From Alicyclobacillus acidocaldarius subsp. acidocaldarius Tc-4-1 (GTDB lineage Bacteria > Bacillota > Bacilli > Alicyclobacillales > Alicyclobacillaceae), in assembly GCF_000219875.1 (NCBI RefSeq), contig NC_017167.1:62001-126000 (forward strand): a DNA stretch of 64,000 nt. The letters are read 5' to 3'. Below are positions 18,480 through 28,040 of this stretch, piece after piece. The notes below the pieces were generated by a model. It saw only the letters and a list, made by a program, of their open reading frames with translations, searched no databases and was not told the origin of the DNA. How positions within the stretch are numbered: position 1 is the stretch's first letter; the number at the start of each line of letters is the position of its first letter. A program made the position numbers and the translations under genes.

Positions 18480-19184
18480 GTGATCGCGGGTGTGACCTAC
18501 GGTGTGGCCAAGAAGACGCTCGGAGAACAGGCGTATGAGGCCATCCGCGAGGAGATTTTGTCGCTTCGGCTGCATCCGGGGCAGACGGTCTACGAGTCGG
18601 ATTTCACGCGCATGTTGAACATGAGCCGCACGCCGGTGCGCGAAGCGGTGCGCGCGCTTGCGATGGAGCGGCTGATTGAGGTGCTGCCCCAGCGGGGCAT
18701 GAAGGTGGCCCTGATTTCGGAACGGCAGGTGGAAGAGACCCGATTCGTTCGGGAGAGCCTGGAGCTCGCGGTCGTCCGCCGCGTCGCCGAGGACGTCTCG
18801 CGGGACGCGTCGGTGCGTGCCCGGCTGGAGAGGGAGATGGCGAGATCGCTCCAGGACCAGCGGGAGGCGGCCGAGGCGGGGGATGCGCTCCAATTTATGC
18901 ACGCGGACGATGCGTTTCACCAGATCTTTCTGCAGCACTTCGACAACGAGACGCTCTCGGCCATCGTGGCGCAGATGCGGGGGCATCTGAACCGGGTGCG
19001 GATGCTTTCGCTCTTCGAGCCGGAGCGGATGAAGCGGCTCGTCGGAGAGCACGAGCGGGTCGCCGAGGCGGTGCTTTCGGGCGACGCCGATAAGTCTGCG
19101 GAGGCGATGCACCATCACCTGGCGAAGCTGATGGAGGATCTGCCTGGGATTAAAGCTCGCCATCCGGCGTTCTTTGGCCCCTGA
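18480..19184 (+). CDS. GntR/FadR-family regulator
   Basis: 234 residues from a GTG directly after a strong GAGGAGGTGGAGG site. An N-terminal winged helix (AYEAIREEILSLRLHPGQTV, SRTPVREAVRALAMERLIEV) is followed by an FCD effector domain with metal-site positions (ADDAFHQIFL, EHERVAEAVLSGD, AMHHHLAKLM). FCD regulators usually respond to sugar acids or organic acids. Neighbours are an SDR dehydrogenase and a GH67 alpha-glucuronidase on the same strand, so a hexuronate is a sensible inducer. The operator in its own promoter suggests repression of the cluster. Confidence 0.92.
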   Translation: MIAGVTYGVAKKTLGEQAYEAIREEILSLRLHPGQTVYESDFTRMLNMSRTPVREAVRALAMERLIEVLPQRGMKVALISERQVEETRFVRESLELAVVRRVAEDVSRDASVRARLEREMARSLQDQREAAEAGDALQFMHADDAFHQIFLQHFDNETLSAIVAQMRGHLNRVRMLSLFEPERMKRLVGEHERVAEAVLSGDADKSAEAMHHHLAKLMEDLPGIKARHPAFFGP

Positions 19185-19207
19185 CCGGCGCGTGAGGAGG
19201 TTTGAAC

Positions 19208-19975
19208 ATGCGGTTACAAGATAAGGTGGCGCTCGTGACGGGCGGCGGGCGGGGTATTGGCGCCGCGATTGCGCGCCGATTCGCGCAGGAGGGCGCCGAC
19301 GTCTGCCTCGTCAGCCGGACGGAGGCCGAGCTCGAGGCACAGGCGCAGTGGATTGCGTCGCAAACGGGGCGCGCCGCGTTGCCTGTGGTGTGCGATGTGT
19401 CAAATCCGGCGGACGTCGAGCGCGCGGTGGCGGCCGCCGAGGAGCGCTTTGGCCGGATCGACATTCTGGTCAACGCGGCGGGCATCTCCGTCGCGGCCCC
19501 TTCCACGGATCTCTCCTTCGAGCGATGGAAGGCGTGCTTGAACATCAATCTCGACGGGACGTTTCTGTTCTGTCAGGTGGTGGGGCGCGGGATGATTGCG
19601 CGCGGGCAGGGCGGAAAGATCATCAACATCACGTCGATTGTGGCGCACGCAGGGATCCCGGAGCGGGCGACGTATGCGGCGAGCAAGGGCGGCGTGCGGC
19701 AGCTCACGCAGGCGCTCGCGGTGGAGTGGGCGAAGCACAACATCCAGGTGAACGCCATCAGTCCGGGCTTCATCATGACGGAGATTGTGCGCGATTACAT
19801 CCAGCGCGGCATTCACAAGCCCGAGAAGCTCGTCGCGCGCATCCCAGCCGGCCGTATGGGCCAACCCGACGACATCGCGGGCCCAGCGGTGTTTCTTGCC
19901 TCAAACGATTCCGACTACGTCACGGGCACCATTCTTATCGCCGACGGCGGGTTTCTCGCCAACGGCTACGTGTGA
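19208..19975 (+). CDS. SDR oxidoreductase, possibly D-mannonate oxidoreductase type
   Basis: 255 residues, ATG 7 bases after GAGGAGG. Classical SDR: cofactor motif TGGGRGIG (about 12-19), NAAG at about 90, catalytic Ser region (NITSIVAHAG) and YAASKGG with Tyr and Lys. The C-terminal IADGGF is usual. The family reduces or oxidises secondary alcohols with NAD(P). Placed between a GntR/FCD regulator and GH67, it may be the fructuronate-reducing step; Bacillus UxuB is also an SDR. Without alignment, 3-oxoacyl-ACP reductase-like or gluconate dehydrogenase activities cannot be excluded. Confidence 0.85.
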   Translation: MRLQDKVALVTGGGRGIGAAIARRFAQEGADVCLVSRTEAELEAQAQWIASQTGRAALPVVCDVSNPADVERAVAAAEERFGRIDILVNAAGISVAAPSTDLSFERWKACLNINLDGTFLFCQVVGRGMIARGQGGKIINITSIVAHAGIPERATYAASKGGVRQLTQALAVEWAKHNIQVNAISPGFIMTEIVRDYIQRGIHKPEKLVARIPAGRMGQPDDIAGPAVFLASNDSDYVTGTILIADGGFLANGYV

Positions 19976-19986
19976 GGTGACGCACC

Positions 19987-22059
19987 TTGACGAACACCTC
20001 TCAGGGCGATCTCGACTACTGCGCTTGGTTGCAGGAGAGCCCTCTGACCCACGGTGTGCCGGAGGCGGCGCGGCGGATGGCGGTGTACGGCCCAGCCGAT
20101 GATCCGGTGCTTCGCATCGCGGCGGCAGAGTGGGCGCGCGCGGTTCGCGCGGCGTTTGGAGAAAGCCTGGCGCCCTTGGCGGCAGATCCAGGTGGTGTGC
20201 CGAGTGCCCCCTGCGTCGCCATAGGGCTTTTGTCGGCGATGCCGCGCGGGCTTCGCGAAGCCGCGCAGGCTGCGCTCGCCGGCGTGCCTTCGGACGAGGC
20301 CTACGCCATCTTGCCGGTGGACGGGCAGGGCACCGCAGTCGTGTCGCGGACGCCCGCCGGTGTGCTGTACGGCGTGTTCCACCTGATTCGCCGCCTACGG
20401 CTTTGTGAATCGCTCCACGAGCCTTGCGTCTCCTCACCCAAGAACGCCTGGCGGATGCTGGACCACTGGGACAACGCCGACGGCACGATTGAGCGCGGAT
20501 ACGCGGGGAAATCGCTGTTTTTTCGCGGAGGACAAATCGATTTTGACGGGGCGCGCGTGCGGGACTACGCGCGGCTTTTGGCGTCCATCGGTGTGAACGC
20601 CATCGCCATCAACAACGTCAACGTGCACGAGACCGAGACGCGCTTCCTCACGGAAGCGCATCTGCCGAGCGTCGCGCGGCTGGCCGACGTGTTTCGTCCG
20701 TACGGCATCCGGCTGTTCCTCAGCATCAACTTCGCGAGCCCCGTCGATCTCGGCGACCTGCCGATCGCAGATCCGCTCGATCCGCGTGTCCAGGACTGGT
20801 GGTCTGCGGCGGCGGATCGCATCTATCAGCACATCCCGGACTTCGGCGGCTTCCTCGTGAAAGCGGACTCCGAGTTCCGCCCCGGTCCCTTCACCTACGG
20901 GCGCGATCACGCCGATGGCGCGAACATGCTCGCCCGAGCGCTGGCGCCTCACGGCGGCGTGGTCATCTGGCGTGCTTTCGTGTACAACTGCCTCATGGAC
21001 TGGCGGGACAGGCGCGCCGACCGCGCCCGGGCGGCGTACGATCACTTCGTGCCGCTCGACGGCCGCTTTCTGGACAACGTCCTGATTCAGATCAAAAACG
21101 GGCCGATGGACTTTCAAGTGCGCGAGCCGGTCTCGCCGCTCGTCGGCGGGCTTTCGGCGACGAACGTGATGCTCGAATTTCAGATCACGCAGGAGTACAC
21201 CGGCCAGCAGCGCCACGTGTGCTATCTCGCGCCGATGTGGAAAGAGGTGCTCGACTTCGATACGCACGCGCGCGGACCGGGATCGACCGTGGCTGAGATT
21301 GCGAGCGGCAGGCTGTTCGGGCGGCCGCACGGGGGCGTGGCGGGCGTCGCGAACGTGGGCGACGATGTCAACTGGACGGGACACTCGCTGGCGCAGGCCA
21401 ACCTGTACGCGTTTGGCCGCCTCGCCTGGGATCCGTCGCTTGACCCGGCCGAGATCGCGCACGAGTGGGCGCGGCTCACGTACGGCGACGATCCGGATGT
21501 CGTCCGCGCGGTGGTGGGCATCCTCATGGCCTCCTGGCCGGCGTACGAGGCGTACACGGCGCCGCTCGGCGTGGGCTGGATGGTAAACCCAGGCCACCAC
21601 GACGGGCCCAATCCGGAGGGGTATGAGTACTCGAAGTGGGGCACGTACCATTACGCGGATTGGCAGGGCGTCGGCGTGGATCGGACGATGGCCACGGGCA
21701 CGGGCTACACCGGCCAGTACCACGAGCCGGTGCGAAGCCTGTACGAGCACCTGGAGACGTGTCCCGACGAGCTGCTCCTCTTCTTTCACCACGTGCCGTA
21801 TACGCACGTGCTGCACTCGGGGAAGACGGTCATTCAGCACATCTACGATGCGCACTTCGACGGCGTCGAGGCGGTGGCCTGGATGATGGAGGCGTGGCGG
21901 CGGCTTCAGGGGCGGATCGATCCCGTCCGCTTCGAGCGCGTCCTCGCGCGGCTCGAGGATCAGATGCAGCGCGCCATCGAGTGGCGGGACGTGATCAACA
22001 CCTATTTTTATCGAAAGTGTGGCATTCCTGACGAACGGGGGCGCCACATCTACCCGTGA
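19987..22059 (+). CDS. aguA: Alpha-glucuronidase, GH67
   Basis: 690 residues, the GH67 size, starting with TTG 6 bases after GAGGTGA. An N-terminal alpha/beta domain (to about 140) is followed by the barrel, with GH67 stretches [26 protein letters not shown] (Glu region), [29 protein letters not shown] and [12 protein letters not shown] with catalytic acidic residues, and [10 protein letters not shown]. No signal peptide, so it acts in the cytoplasm, removing (4-O-methyl)glucuronic acid from imported xylo-oligosaccharides. Its neighbours are the GntR regulator and SDR, 11 bases upstream. No xylosidase or transporter adjoins. Confidence 0.95.
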   Translation: MTNTSQGDLDYCAWLQESPLTHGVPEAARRMAVYGPADDPVLRIAAAEWARAVRAAFGESLAPLAADPGGVPSAPCVAIGLLSAMPRGLREAAQAALAGVPSDEAYAILPVDGQGTAVVSRTPAGVLYGVFHLIRRLRLCESLHEPCVSSPKNAWRMLDHWDNADGTIERGYAGKSLFFRGGQIDFDGARVRDYARLLASIGVNAIAINNVNVHETETRFLTEAHLPSVARLADVFRPYGIRLFLSINFASPVDLGDLPIADPLDPRVQDWWSAAADRIYQHIPDFGGFLVKADSEFRPGPFTYGRDHADGANMLARALAPHGGVVIWRAFVYNCLMDWRDRRADRARAAYDHFVPLDGRFLDNVLIQIKNGPMDFQVREPVSPLVGGLSATNVMLEFQITQEYTGQQRHVCYLAPMWKEVLDFDTHARGPGSTVAEIASGRLFGRPHGGVAGVANVGDDVNWTGHSLAQANLYAFGRLAWDPSLDPAEIAHEWARLTYGDDPDVVRAVVGILMASWPAYEAYTAPLGVGWMVNPGHHDGPNPEGYEYSKWGTYHYADWQGVGVDRTMATGTGYTGQYHEPVRSLYEHLETCPDELLLFFHHVPYTHVLHSGKTVIQHIYDAHFDGVEAVAWMMEAWRRLQGRIDPVRFERVLARLEDQMQRAIEWRDVINTYFYRKCGIPDERGRHIYP

Positions 22060-22120
22060 GCAGGGATTCAAGCCATCGGCCGAGAAGGATACGGCGGATC
22101 TTGGCCGATGGAGGGGTTCT

Positions 22121-22783
22121 GTGGCGTCGTCTCGAATGAGGAAGAGGTTTGGGTGGGTTGGTGGAGCGGTCTTCTTGGCGGCCGCGCTGTACGTGGTGTA
22201 CATGGCCTACGAGAGCTTCATCGCGGATCCGGGGGATGTGTCGTTCCTCGCGCACAAGACGGGCCTTCACCGCCATCTGTCGCACGGGGCGTGGCTCGTC
22301 GCCCTTCATGTTCACGTCGCGAGCGCACTCGTCGCCATCCTGGCTGGCGCGCTGAATTTCGGCTGGACGCGGGCCCGCGCGCACCCGGTGCTGCATCGCG
22401 CCTTGGGCTATGTGTACCTCGCCGGTGTCCTCGGCGTAGACGGGACGAGCGGTTATCTCGCGCCCGAGGCGACGGGCGGAGAGGTGGTCACCGTCGCCTT
22501 CAATTTGCTGAACGTGTACTGGTTGGTGACGGCGTTTCTGGTGTACTGGATGGCCCGAAAGCGCCGCCCTGACGCGCACAGGCGATGGACTGTAAGGAGC
22601 TACGTGTTTCTCGACACCAACGCGCTGAACCGCGGATTCACCTGGCTCGGCGTGCACGCCGCGGGGCTTTCGTTTGGTGCGGCGTACACCATGGCCGTCT
22701 GCCTGAGCATTGTGGTGAACGTTGCACTGGGCGAGGTTCTCGCCCGAACGCTGTATCCCTGCACTTCCACGCGGCGCGTATGA
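22121..22783 (+). CDS. DUF2306-like membrane protein
   Basis: 220 residues from a GTG 6 bases after GGAGG. Six or so hydrophobic helices are visible (around residues 10-32, 58-80, 90-110, 125-145, 160-180, 190-212). His residues are spread through it (HLSHG, LHVHV, HPVLHRALGYVYL, AHRRW), which together with the HPVLHRALGYVY stretch resembles the DUF2306 (YozB-like) family. Function is unknown in that family. It lies 61 bases after the GH67 gene and is followed by a strong terminator, so it may be at the end of that transcript or separate. Confidence 0.65.
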   Translation: MASSRMRKRFGWVGGAVFLAAALYVVYMAYESFIADPGDVSFLAHKTGLHRHLSHGAWLVALHVHVASALVAILAGALNFGWTRARAHPVLHRALGYVYLAGVLGVDGTSGYLAPEATGGEVVTVAFNLLNVYWLVTAFLVYWMARKRRPDAHRRWTVRSYVFLDTNALNRGFTWLGVHAAGLSFGAAYTMAVCLSIVVNVALGEVLARTLYPCTSTRRV

Positions 22784-22802
22784 GTTTTGCACTTGCAGAA
22801 CG

Positions 22803-22830
22803 AAACGGGGCCCAATGCGGGCCCCGTTTT
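22803..22830. terminator. Strong bidirectional terminator
   Basis: An 11-bp perfect stem AAACGGGGCCC / GGGCCCCGTTT with TTTT after it on the plus strand and AAA before it, lying between convergent genes (22783 and 22855). Confidence 0.85.
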
Positions 22831-22854
22831 GCGTGGTGGGTTGTGGCCACCCGA

Positions 22855-24366
22855 TCACGCGGACGCATCCACGTCCAGGCGGTAGTCGGACGGGCTCGTC
22901 TCGTCTTCGCCGTTCGACAGGCCCATGGCCCGGAAGATGGCGCTGAGAACGATCACCACGATGACGTTGGCGATGAGCGCCCAGATGCCAGCGTAAGCGG
23001 TCACGCCGCCCACCGCGTAGCTTGTGGACTGGTACCCGGTGCTCGCCCACATGAGGAAGCCGAGCACGATGCCCACCAGCCAGCCGAGGAAGAGCCCACG
23101 GCGGTGGAACCAGCGCGTGAACAGGCCAAACACGACGGCCGGCAGCGTCTGTAAGATGAGGATGCCGCCCACTTGCTGCATGCTGATGGCGTACTGCTGC
23201 GGGAACCCGAGGATGAACACGAGCGCCAAGAGAATGATGATGAGCGACACAATCTTCGCCACGCGTGCCTCGTTTTCATGCGAGGCGTTCGGCGCGAAGA
23301 ACGCCTTGTAGATGTTGCGCGTGAACAAGTTGGCCGACGCAATGGACATGATGGCCGCCGGAACCAGCGCGCCGATGCCGATGGCGGCAAAGCCAAAGCC
23401 TGCGAACCAGGTCGGGAACTCCTTCAGGAACAGGAGCGGAACGGCCTCGCTCGTCGATTTGGTGTGAACGCCCGCGGCGAGCGCCATGTAGCCAAGCAGC
23501 GCGATAATGCCGAGCGCAAACGAGTAGGCCGGCAACAGCGCCATGTTCCGCTTCACGACGCGGCGGCTGGACGCGCTGAACACGCCGGTGACCGCGTGTG
23601 GGTAGAGGAACAGCGCGAGCGCGGAGCCCAGTGCGAGCGTCCCGTACGTCGCATATAGCTTCGGCGACAGCGCGATGGACCCCGGCGGATGGTGCTTGGC
23701 GAGCGCCGCGGCCGACGCGTGGAAGATAGGCCCGAAGCCGCCCAGCTTGATGGGGATGAGGATGACCGCCACGATGATGGTGATGTAGATCATGAGGTCC
23801 TTCACGATGGCGATCATCGCCGGCGCGCGCAGGCCGCTCGTATAGGCGAACAGGGCCAGGATGATGAACGCGATGATGAGCGGCCAACTGCCTGGGATGC
23901 CCATGGCCGTAATGACGGCCTGCATGCCCGTGAGCTGCAGGGCGATGTACGGAATGGTCGCGACAATGCCCGTCAGCGCTACGACAAACGACAGCAGGCG
24001 ATCTCCGTAGCGCCCTTGTACGAAGTCGGAGGCGGTGACGTAGCCTTTGGATCTGGCGACGGACCAGAATCTCGGGAGAATCAACAGGAAGATAGGATAG
24101 ACGACGGTGGTATACGGCACGGCGTAAAAGCCTAGCGCGCCCTTGCCATACATGAGTCCCGGCACAGCGATGAAGGTATAGGCCGTGTACAGATCTCCAC
24201 CGACGAGGAACCACGTGATGAGCGTGCCAAACCGGCGCCCCGCGAGTCCCCATTCTTCTAGGTGAGACAAATCGCCACGCCGCCATCTTGCCGCGACAAA
24301 GCCGAGAACGGCGACAAAGAGAAAGAAAATAATAAAAATAGAGAATGCAGTCCAGTTGATCTGCAT
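22855..24366 (-). CDS. Sodium:solute symporter (SSS family)
   Basis: 503 residues, about 13 membrane segments. SSS landmarks include GGDLYTAYTFIAVPGLMYGKG after TM2, YVTASDFVQGRYGDRLL and the IGIGALVPAAIMSIASANLFTRNI region. The paired DUF3311 gene upstream (gap 18 bases) is characteristic of SSS carriers for mono- or dicarboxylates of the MctP/YodF type. It imports its substrate with sodium or protons; the substrate is not determinable. A GGGGGGTGA ribosome site precedes the ATG. A cre site upstream indicates carbon catabolite repression. Confidence 0.93.
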   Translation of the reverse strand: MQINWTAFSIFIIFFLFVAVLGFVAARWRRGDLSHLEEWGLAGRRFGTLITWFLVGGDLYTAYTFIAVPGLMYGKGALGFYAVPYTTVVYPIFLLILPRFWSVARSKGYVTASDFVQGRYGDRLLSFVVALTGIVATIPYIALQLTGMQAVITAMGIPGSWPLIIAFIILALFAYTSGLRAPAMIAIVKDLMIYITIIVAVILIPIKLGGFGPIFHASAAALAKHHPPGSIALSPKLYATYGTLALGSALALFLYPHAVTGVFSASSRRVVKRNMALLPAYSFALGIIALLGYMALAAGVHTKSTSEAVPLLFLKEFPTWFAGFGFAAIGIGALVPAAIMSIASANLFTRNIYKAFFAPNASHENEARVAKIVSLIIILLALVFILGFPQQYAISMQQVGGILILQTLPAVVFGLFTRWFHRRGLFLGWLVGIVLGFLMWASTGYQSTSYAVGGVTAYAGIWALIANVIVVIVLSAIFRAMGLSNGEDETSPSDYRLDVDASA

Positions 24367-24384
24367 GAATTCACCCCCCTACCC

Positions 24385-24597
24385 TCAGTCGTCTTTCAGG
24401 ATGTTGTACAGAAATGCGGTGATGATGGCCGCGATGATGATCCAGAGCATCTGGTACCAGTAGAAGTACGGGATGCCCCACAGCTCCGGCTTGAGCGATC
24501 CGTACAGGCCCGGAAACAGCGATCCGATGACGGGTGCGAGGATGAGCAGGTACCACCACCGCTTCGCTTTGGTGGACGGCTTCTGGGTGTCGTTCAC
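24385..24597 (-). CDS. DUF3311 small membrane protein
   Basis: 70 residues from a GTG after GGGAGGTG; an ATG 13 codons earlier has no ribosome site. Two hydrophobic segments (WWYLLILAPVIGSLFPGLYG and YWYQMLWIIIAAIITAFLYN) match DUF3311, a family that accompanies SSS symporters and probably acts as a small subunit. It is first in an operon with the symporter. Confidence 0.88.
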   Translation of the reverse strand: MNDTQKPSTKAKRWWYLLILAPVIGSLFPGLYGSLKPELWGIPYFYWYQMLWIIIAAIITAFLYNILKDD

Positions 24598-24666
24598 CGT
24601 GTGCACCTCCCTTCCGAATGGCTGGCGCTTGCCCATGTAAACAACCGATTGTTTTGTCTCTCCGGC

Positions 24667-24680
24667 TGTCAGCGCTTACA
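24667..24680 (-). promoter_or_regulatory. CcpA catabolite-response element (cre)
   Basis: TGTAAGCGCTGACA on the minus strand matches the TGWNANCGNTNWCA consensus at every defined position. It lies about 15-28 bases after the predicted start of the DUF3311-symporter transcript, a position used for roadblock or initiation repression. Confidence 0.8.
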
Positions 24681-24699
24681 GATGGGCAGTGCGACACTA

Positions 24700-24729
24700 T
24701 TTATAAGCTACGACAGGCTTGTTTGTCAA
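24700..24729 (-). promoter_or_regulatory. Promoter of the DUF3311-symporter operon
   Basis: Minus-strand TTGACA, 18 bases, TATAAA. It lies upstream of the cre site and about 100 bases before the DUF3311 start. Confidence 0.65.
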
Positions 24730-24833
24730 AGACATGCATTGGAAAGATGGCGGCAGCCGTGCACGCAAGGTGTGCTCGGCATCCGGGCCACGCGCCTTGC
24801 CCAATGTGCGGAAAAGGCGCGTGGCAAAGCGAG

Positions 24834-26531
24834 TCATCTCCGGAGCGTCGGAAGGTGCACTTCCACCACTGTGCCCGTGGGCGCCTCGGTGCGGCGCAAG
24901 TGGATCTGGCCGCCGTGCAGTTGCACGATGCGATGCGCCACCATCAGCCCGAGGCCTGTCCCCTTTTCCCTCGTGTGGTACAGCGGCTCGCCCAGGTGCT
25001 CGAGCACGGAGTCCGGAATGCCGGGCCCCGTGTCCTGGATGTGCACGATGGCCTCGGCCTCCGTCGCCGTGACCCACAGAACCACCCGTCCTCGCGTTTC
25101 TGCGGCCGCCTCGATGGCGTTTCGCAGGAGGTGAACCATCATTTGCCGCAATTGGCCTGGGTGGCCGAAAACCTGGGCCGGCGGCAGCGGCCCGAGATCG
25201 ACCGGCACGCCTCGTTCGAGGGCGAGCGGTTCGCACACGCCGGCGGCGGTGCGGGCCATCTCGGCGAGATTGCACGGAATGGGTTTGACGGCCTCGGGTC
25301 TGGCGAGCACCATCAGGGCGTCGATCACGTCCTTCATCCGCTCGAGTTCGCCCCAGATGGCCTCGTATGCGCCAGGCGCAAGCTCGTCGAACTGTGAGCG
25401 AAACAATTGCACAAAACCCATCACGGTCGTCAAAGGGTTGCGAAACTCGTGCGCGATGCTCGCGGCGAGCTGGCCGACGGCTTCGAGCCGCTCCTCACGA
25501 CGGCGGGCGGCTTCCCTGCGCAGGCGCGGCGAAAGGTCGCGGGCCTGGAGGATGTAGCTCGCGGAATGGGACGTGCCCGAACGGATGAGGGTGAGGCGCA
25601 GCGCGACGTCGACGCGCACACCGTCAATCTCGAGCGCCAAATCGTGCTCCTGGCCGTTTGCGCCGGCCGGCGTGAACAGCTCGTCGAAGCGGGCGAAGTC
25701 TTCGGGCGCGACGAGATCGAACACGGAGCGGCCGACGAAGGATTCGCGGCTGAAGCCGGCGGCGGCGAGGAAGCCGGGAGACGCGAAGGTGATTTCGCCG
25801 CTCGACGCGGCGATGAGGACGAGATCGGCCGAGTGTTCCGCGATGACGCGGTACGTTTGGCGCGCCGACTCGCATTCGTCGGCGAGGCGCGCGTGGGCGC
25901 GGGATAGCCAGAGGAAGCTGAACAAGAGCGCCGCGGTGGGAAGCGTGACGGCCCAATCCGCTTCGTGCGCGGAGAGAAGCGAGGCGAGCGACGCGGGAAT
26001 GATGAGCGCGACTAGGTGAAGGCTGCGAAGCGCCGCGATCGCCGAGCCGAGTCGGCGCATGGCGCCTTGACCGCACGCGAGCGCGGCGAAGCGAACGAGC
26101 TCGAACAGGACGGCGGCGAGGGCGGATCGAATCAGGTAGGGCAGGGAAAGCGCGTCGTGAAGCACGGCGTAAGCTGGGACGAGCGCGAGTTGGCGCGCGC
26201 CGAGCGAGATGAGAAGGTGTCTCAAGTGCGTGCCTGTGAGCTTGCCTTCGACAGAACGAAGGAATGCGGCGATGACGCTGAACAAGATGGTGGTGCTCGC
26301 CGCCCAGAAGCCAAACTGATGGGCCGCCCACACGTAACAGAAGACAGACGTGGACCACTGCCGCCCGCCGGGAAGATGAAGGGGAAAAAGTTCGAGCGCG
26401 CACGCGGCGGCGATGAGCATCCAGATAAGGCTGTGGGTTTGCCCGTACAGGCCCCAGGCTGCGCAAAAAGGCACCGTCATCCCGATGATGAGTAGGGCAT
26501 AGGGATAGGCGCGGCGAAAGACGTGGTTCAA
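24834..26531 (-). CDS. Membrane PAS sensor histidine kinase (KinB-like)
   Basis: 565 residues from a TTG about 11 bases after AAAGGAG; earlier in-frame codons run through a terminator hairpin. The N-terminus has about 6-7 membrane helices (residues 5-200), then a PAS domain (YRVIAEHSADLVLIAASSG onward), HisKA with phospho-acceptor in SIAHEFRNPLTTVMGF, and HATPase_c (LLRNAIEAA, DTGPGIP, KGTGLGLMVAHRI). The HEFRNPLTTV(M/I)GF block is typical of Bacillota kinases that feed Spo0F/Spo0A, so a sporulation or stress phosphorelay is plausible. No response regulator is adjacent. Confidence 0.93.
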   Translation of the reverse strand: MNHVFRRAYPYALLIIGMTVPFCAAWGLYGQTHSLIWMLIAAACALELFPLHLPGGRQWSTSVFCYVWAAHQFGFWAASTTILFSVIAAFLRSVEGKLTGTHLRHLLISLGARQLALVPAYAVLHDALSLPYLIRSALAAVLFELVRFAALACGQGAMRRLGSAIAALRSLHLVALIIPASLASLLSAHEADWAVTLPTAALLFSFLWLSRAHARLADECESARQTYRVIAEHSADLVLIAASSGEITFASPGFLAAAGFSRESFVGRSVFDLVAPEDFARFDELFTPAGANGQEHDLALEIDGVRVDVALRLTLIRSGTSHSASYILQARDLSPRLRREAARRREERLEAVGQLAASIAHEFRNPLTTVMGFVQLFRSQFDELAPGAYEAIWGELERMKDVIDALMVLARPEAVKPIPCNLAEMARTAAGVCEPLALERGVPVDLGPLPPAQVFGHPGQLRQMMVHLLRNAIEAAAETRGRVVLWVTATEAEAIVHIQDTGPGIPDSVLEHLGEPLYHTREKGTGLGLMVAHRIVQLHGGQIHLRRTEAPTGTVVEVHLPTLRR

Positions 26532-26608
26532 CGCAACAAGCGCTCCTTTGCGCGACGAGAGATTGGGCGCATGGGCGGGTTGTCGACAAGCCCCTGAAAA
26601 GCACAGAA

Positions 26609-26633
26609 AGAATCGGGACGAAGCCCCGATTCT
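26609..26633 (-). terminator. Terminator downstream of the FUSC gene
   Basis: A 9-bp stem AGAATCGGG / CCCGATTCT with a 7-base loop. On the minus strand it is followed by TTCTGTGCTTTT. It lies between the FUSC gene and the kinase. Confidence 0.65.
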
Positions 26634-26789
26634 TCCGCGCCGGCCAAGATGTCGAGTGATGCCAATCCCCCATGCATGTCGAAGTGTAGCGCATGGCGGC
26701 TGCATTGGAAAGCGAAACATGTCGAAACAAAGGGACAGGCGTCGAGATGAGGTGCAGACGTTCGGGTGGGAACGCCGCCTATGCGGGGT

Positions 26790-27892
26790 TCAGGCGCCGC
26801 GCGGCAGTCTCCACAAGAGCCTGAGCGCGAGCGCAATGGCGCAGCCGAGCAGCGTGTCCCATAGCCGAGCCTGGACGATGGCAGGCGCGCCGAGGCTGGC
26901 GTGTCCCGTCTCGGCAATGAGAATGGCGAGCGGCGTGATCAAGATGACCGCGAGGCCGTAGTTTCGCGGAATGAGGAGTTCAGCAACGGTCTGGAGTGCG
27001 AAGAGCACGAGCGCCAACTCCATCGGGCGGGGATGGGCGCGCAAGATGGCACCTGCGAGGACGACGCCGAGCGCGCTGCCCAAAGCGCGCTGGATGGCGC
27101 GGTGCAACGTGCCCATCACCGTCATGCCGACGAGGGTCGCCGCGCACCCGACGGCCGCCCAATAACTACGAGGACTGCCGATGGCGTGCGCAATCACGGC
27201 AGAGGCGAAGAGGCCGACCGCCATCCGGAGGGCGCCCATGAACGCCGTATCGCGGACTCGAAGATGCTTTCTCAACATTGGGGCGATCCGCCGCGCGCTC
27301 ACGCGGCGAAACCGGCTCGCGTGCACTGGCACATGGCGAGGCCACGTGATGGCGAGGAGGACGGAGAGCAACCAGGCCACGGCCGCTCCGGCGAGGACGA
27401 GCGCTATGGACGGGGCTATGGCATGTCCCAGCGGCTGTCCACTCGCGATGGCGGCCGCCATCACAAAAAGAAAGGCCCCGGTGGCGCCATGGCGAGGGCG
27501 ACGGCGACGTAAGTCGCGACAGCTCCTACGCACGCGAGTGCAGCGGCGCCCCCGTACGGGCTGAAGCTTGTCGCGGCGCCAATGGCAAAGGAGGCTGTGA
27601 GCCCCAGGCCGACGGCGGCCAGTTTGGCGGCAAGTCGAACGGCGGGCAAATCCGTCGCATAGATGCCGGTGAAGGCTCCAATGGACGCCAGGAGCCCATC
27701 CGCTGGGTGGTGGAACAGCGCGCCGAGCGCCACCACGGCAAACAGGCTGAGGCCGGCGGAGAGCGCTCGCCGCCATGGCCAAGGTGCCTTGCGCAGGAGA
27801 AAGGCGTGGTACACGCGCGCTTCGCCCGCATTCCGCGCTTCTGTCGCAAGCTGGGGCGGTGTGCCCCGGCGGATAGGTTGCCGAGCGTCCAA
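26790..27892 (-). pseudogene. FUSC-family exporter gene interrupted by a one-base frameshift
   Basis: Two overlapping frames together make one FUSC/ArAE-type membrane protein of about 367 residues. The first (from a TTG after AAAGGAGAGG) covers the N-terminal helices and stops with a TGA near 27461. The second carries on in another frame (GAFLFVMAAAIASG onward) with further helices and the conserved RMAVGLFASAVIAHA and YWAAVGCAATLVGMTVMGT stretches. Adding one G to the four-base run complementary to 27476-27479 restores a continuous reading (PPGAFLFVM). Family members are aromatic-acid or amphiphile efflux proteins. Either a recent inactivating deletion or a homopolymer error. Confidence 0.8.
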
Positions 27893-28040
27893 CGCGGTCC
27901 TCTCCTTTCCCGTCCGGCGCTATGGCGCCGAACGCGTGATGCATCTCGCGCGATGAGACTCTCTTTCAATTTTCGCCCAGGGGCGGAGAGAGCGGCGCAT
28001 GGTGAAAGCGGTTTGAGGTTGACATTTCGATGAACATCTC

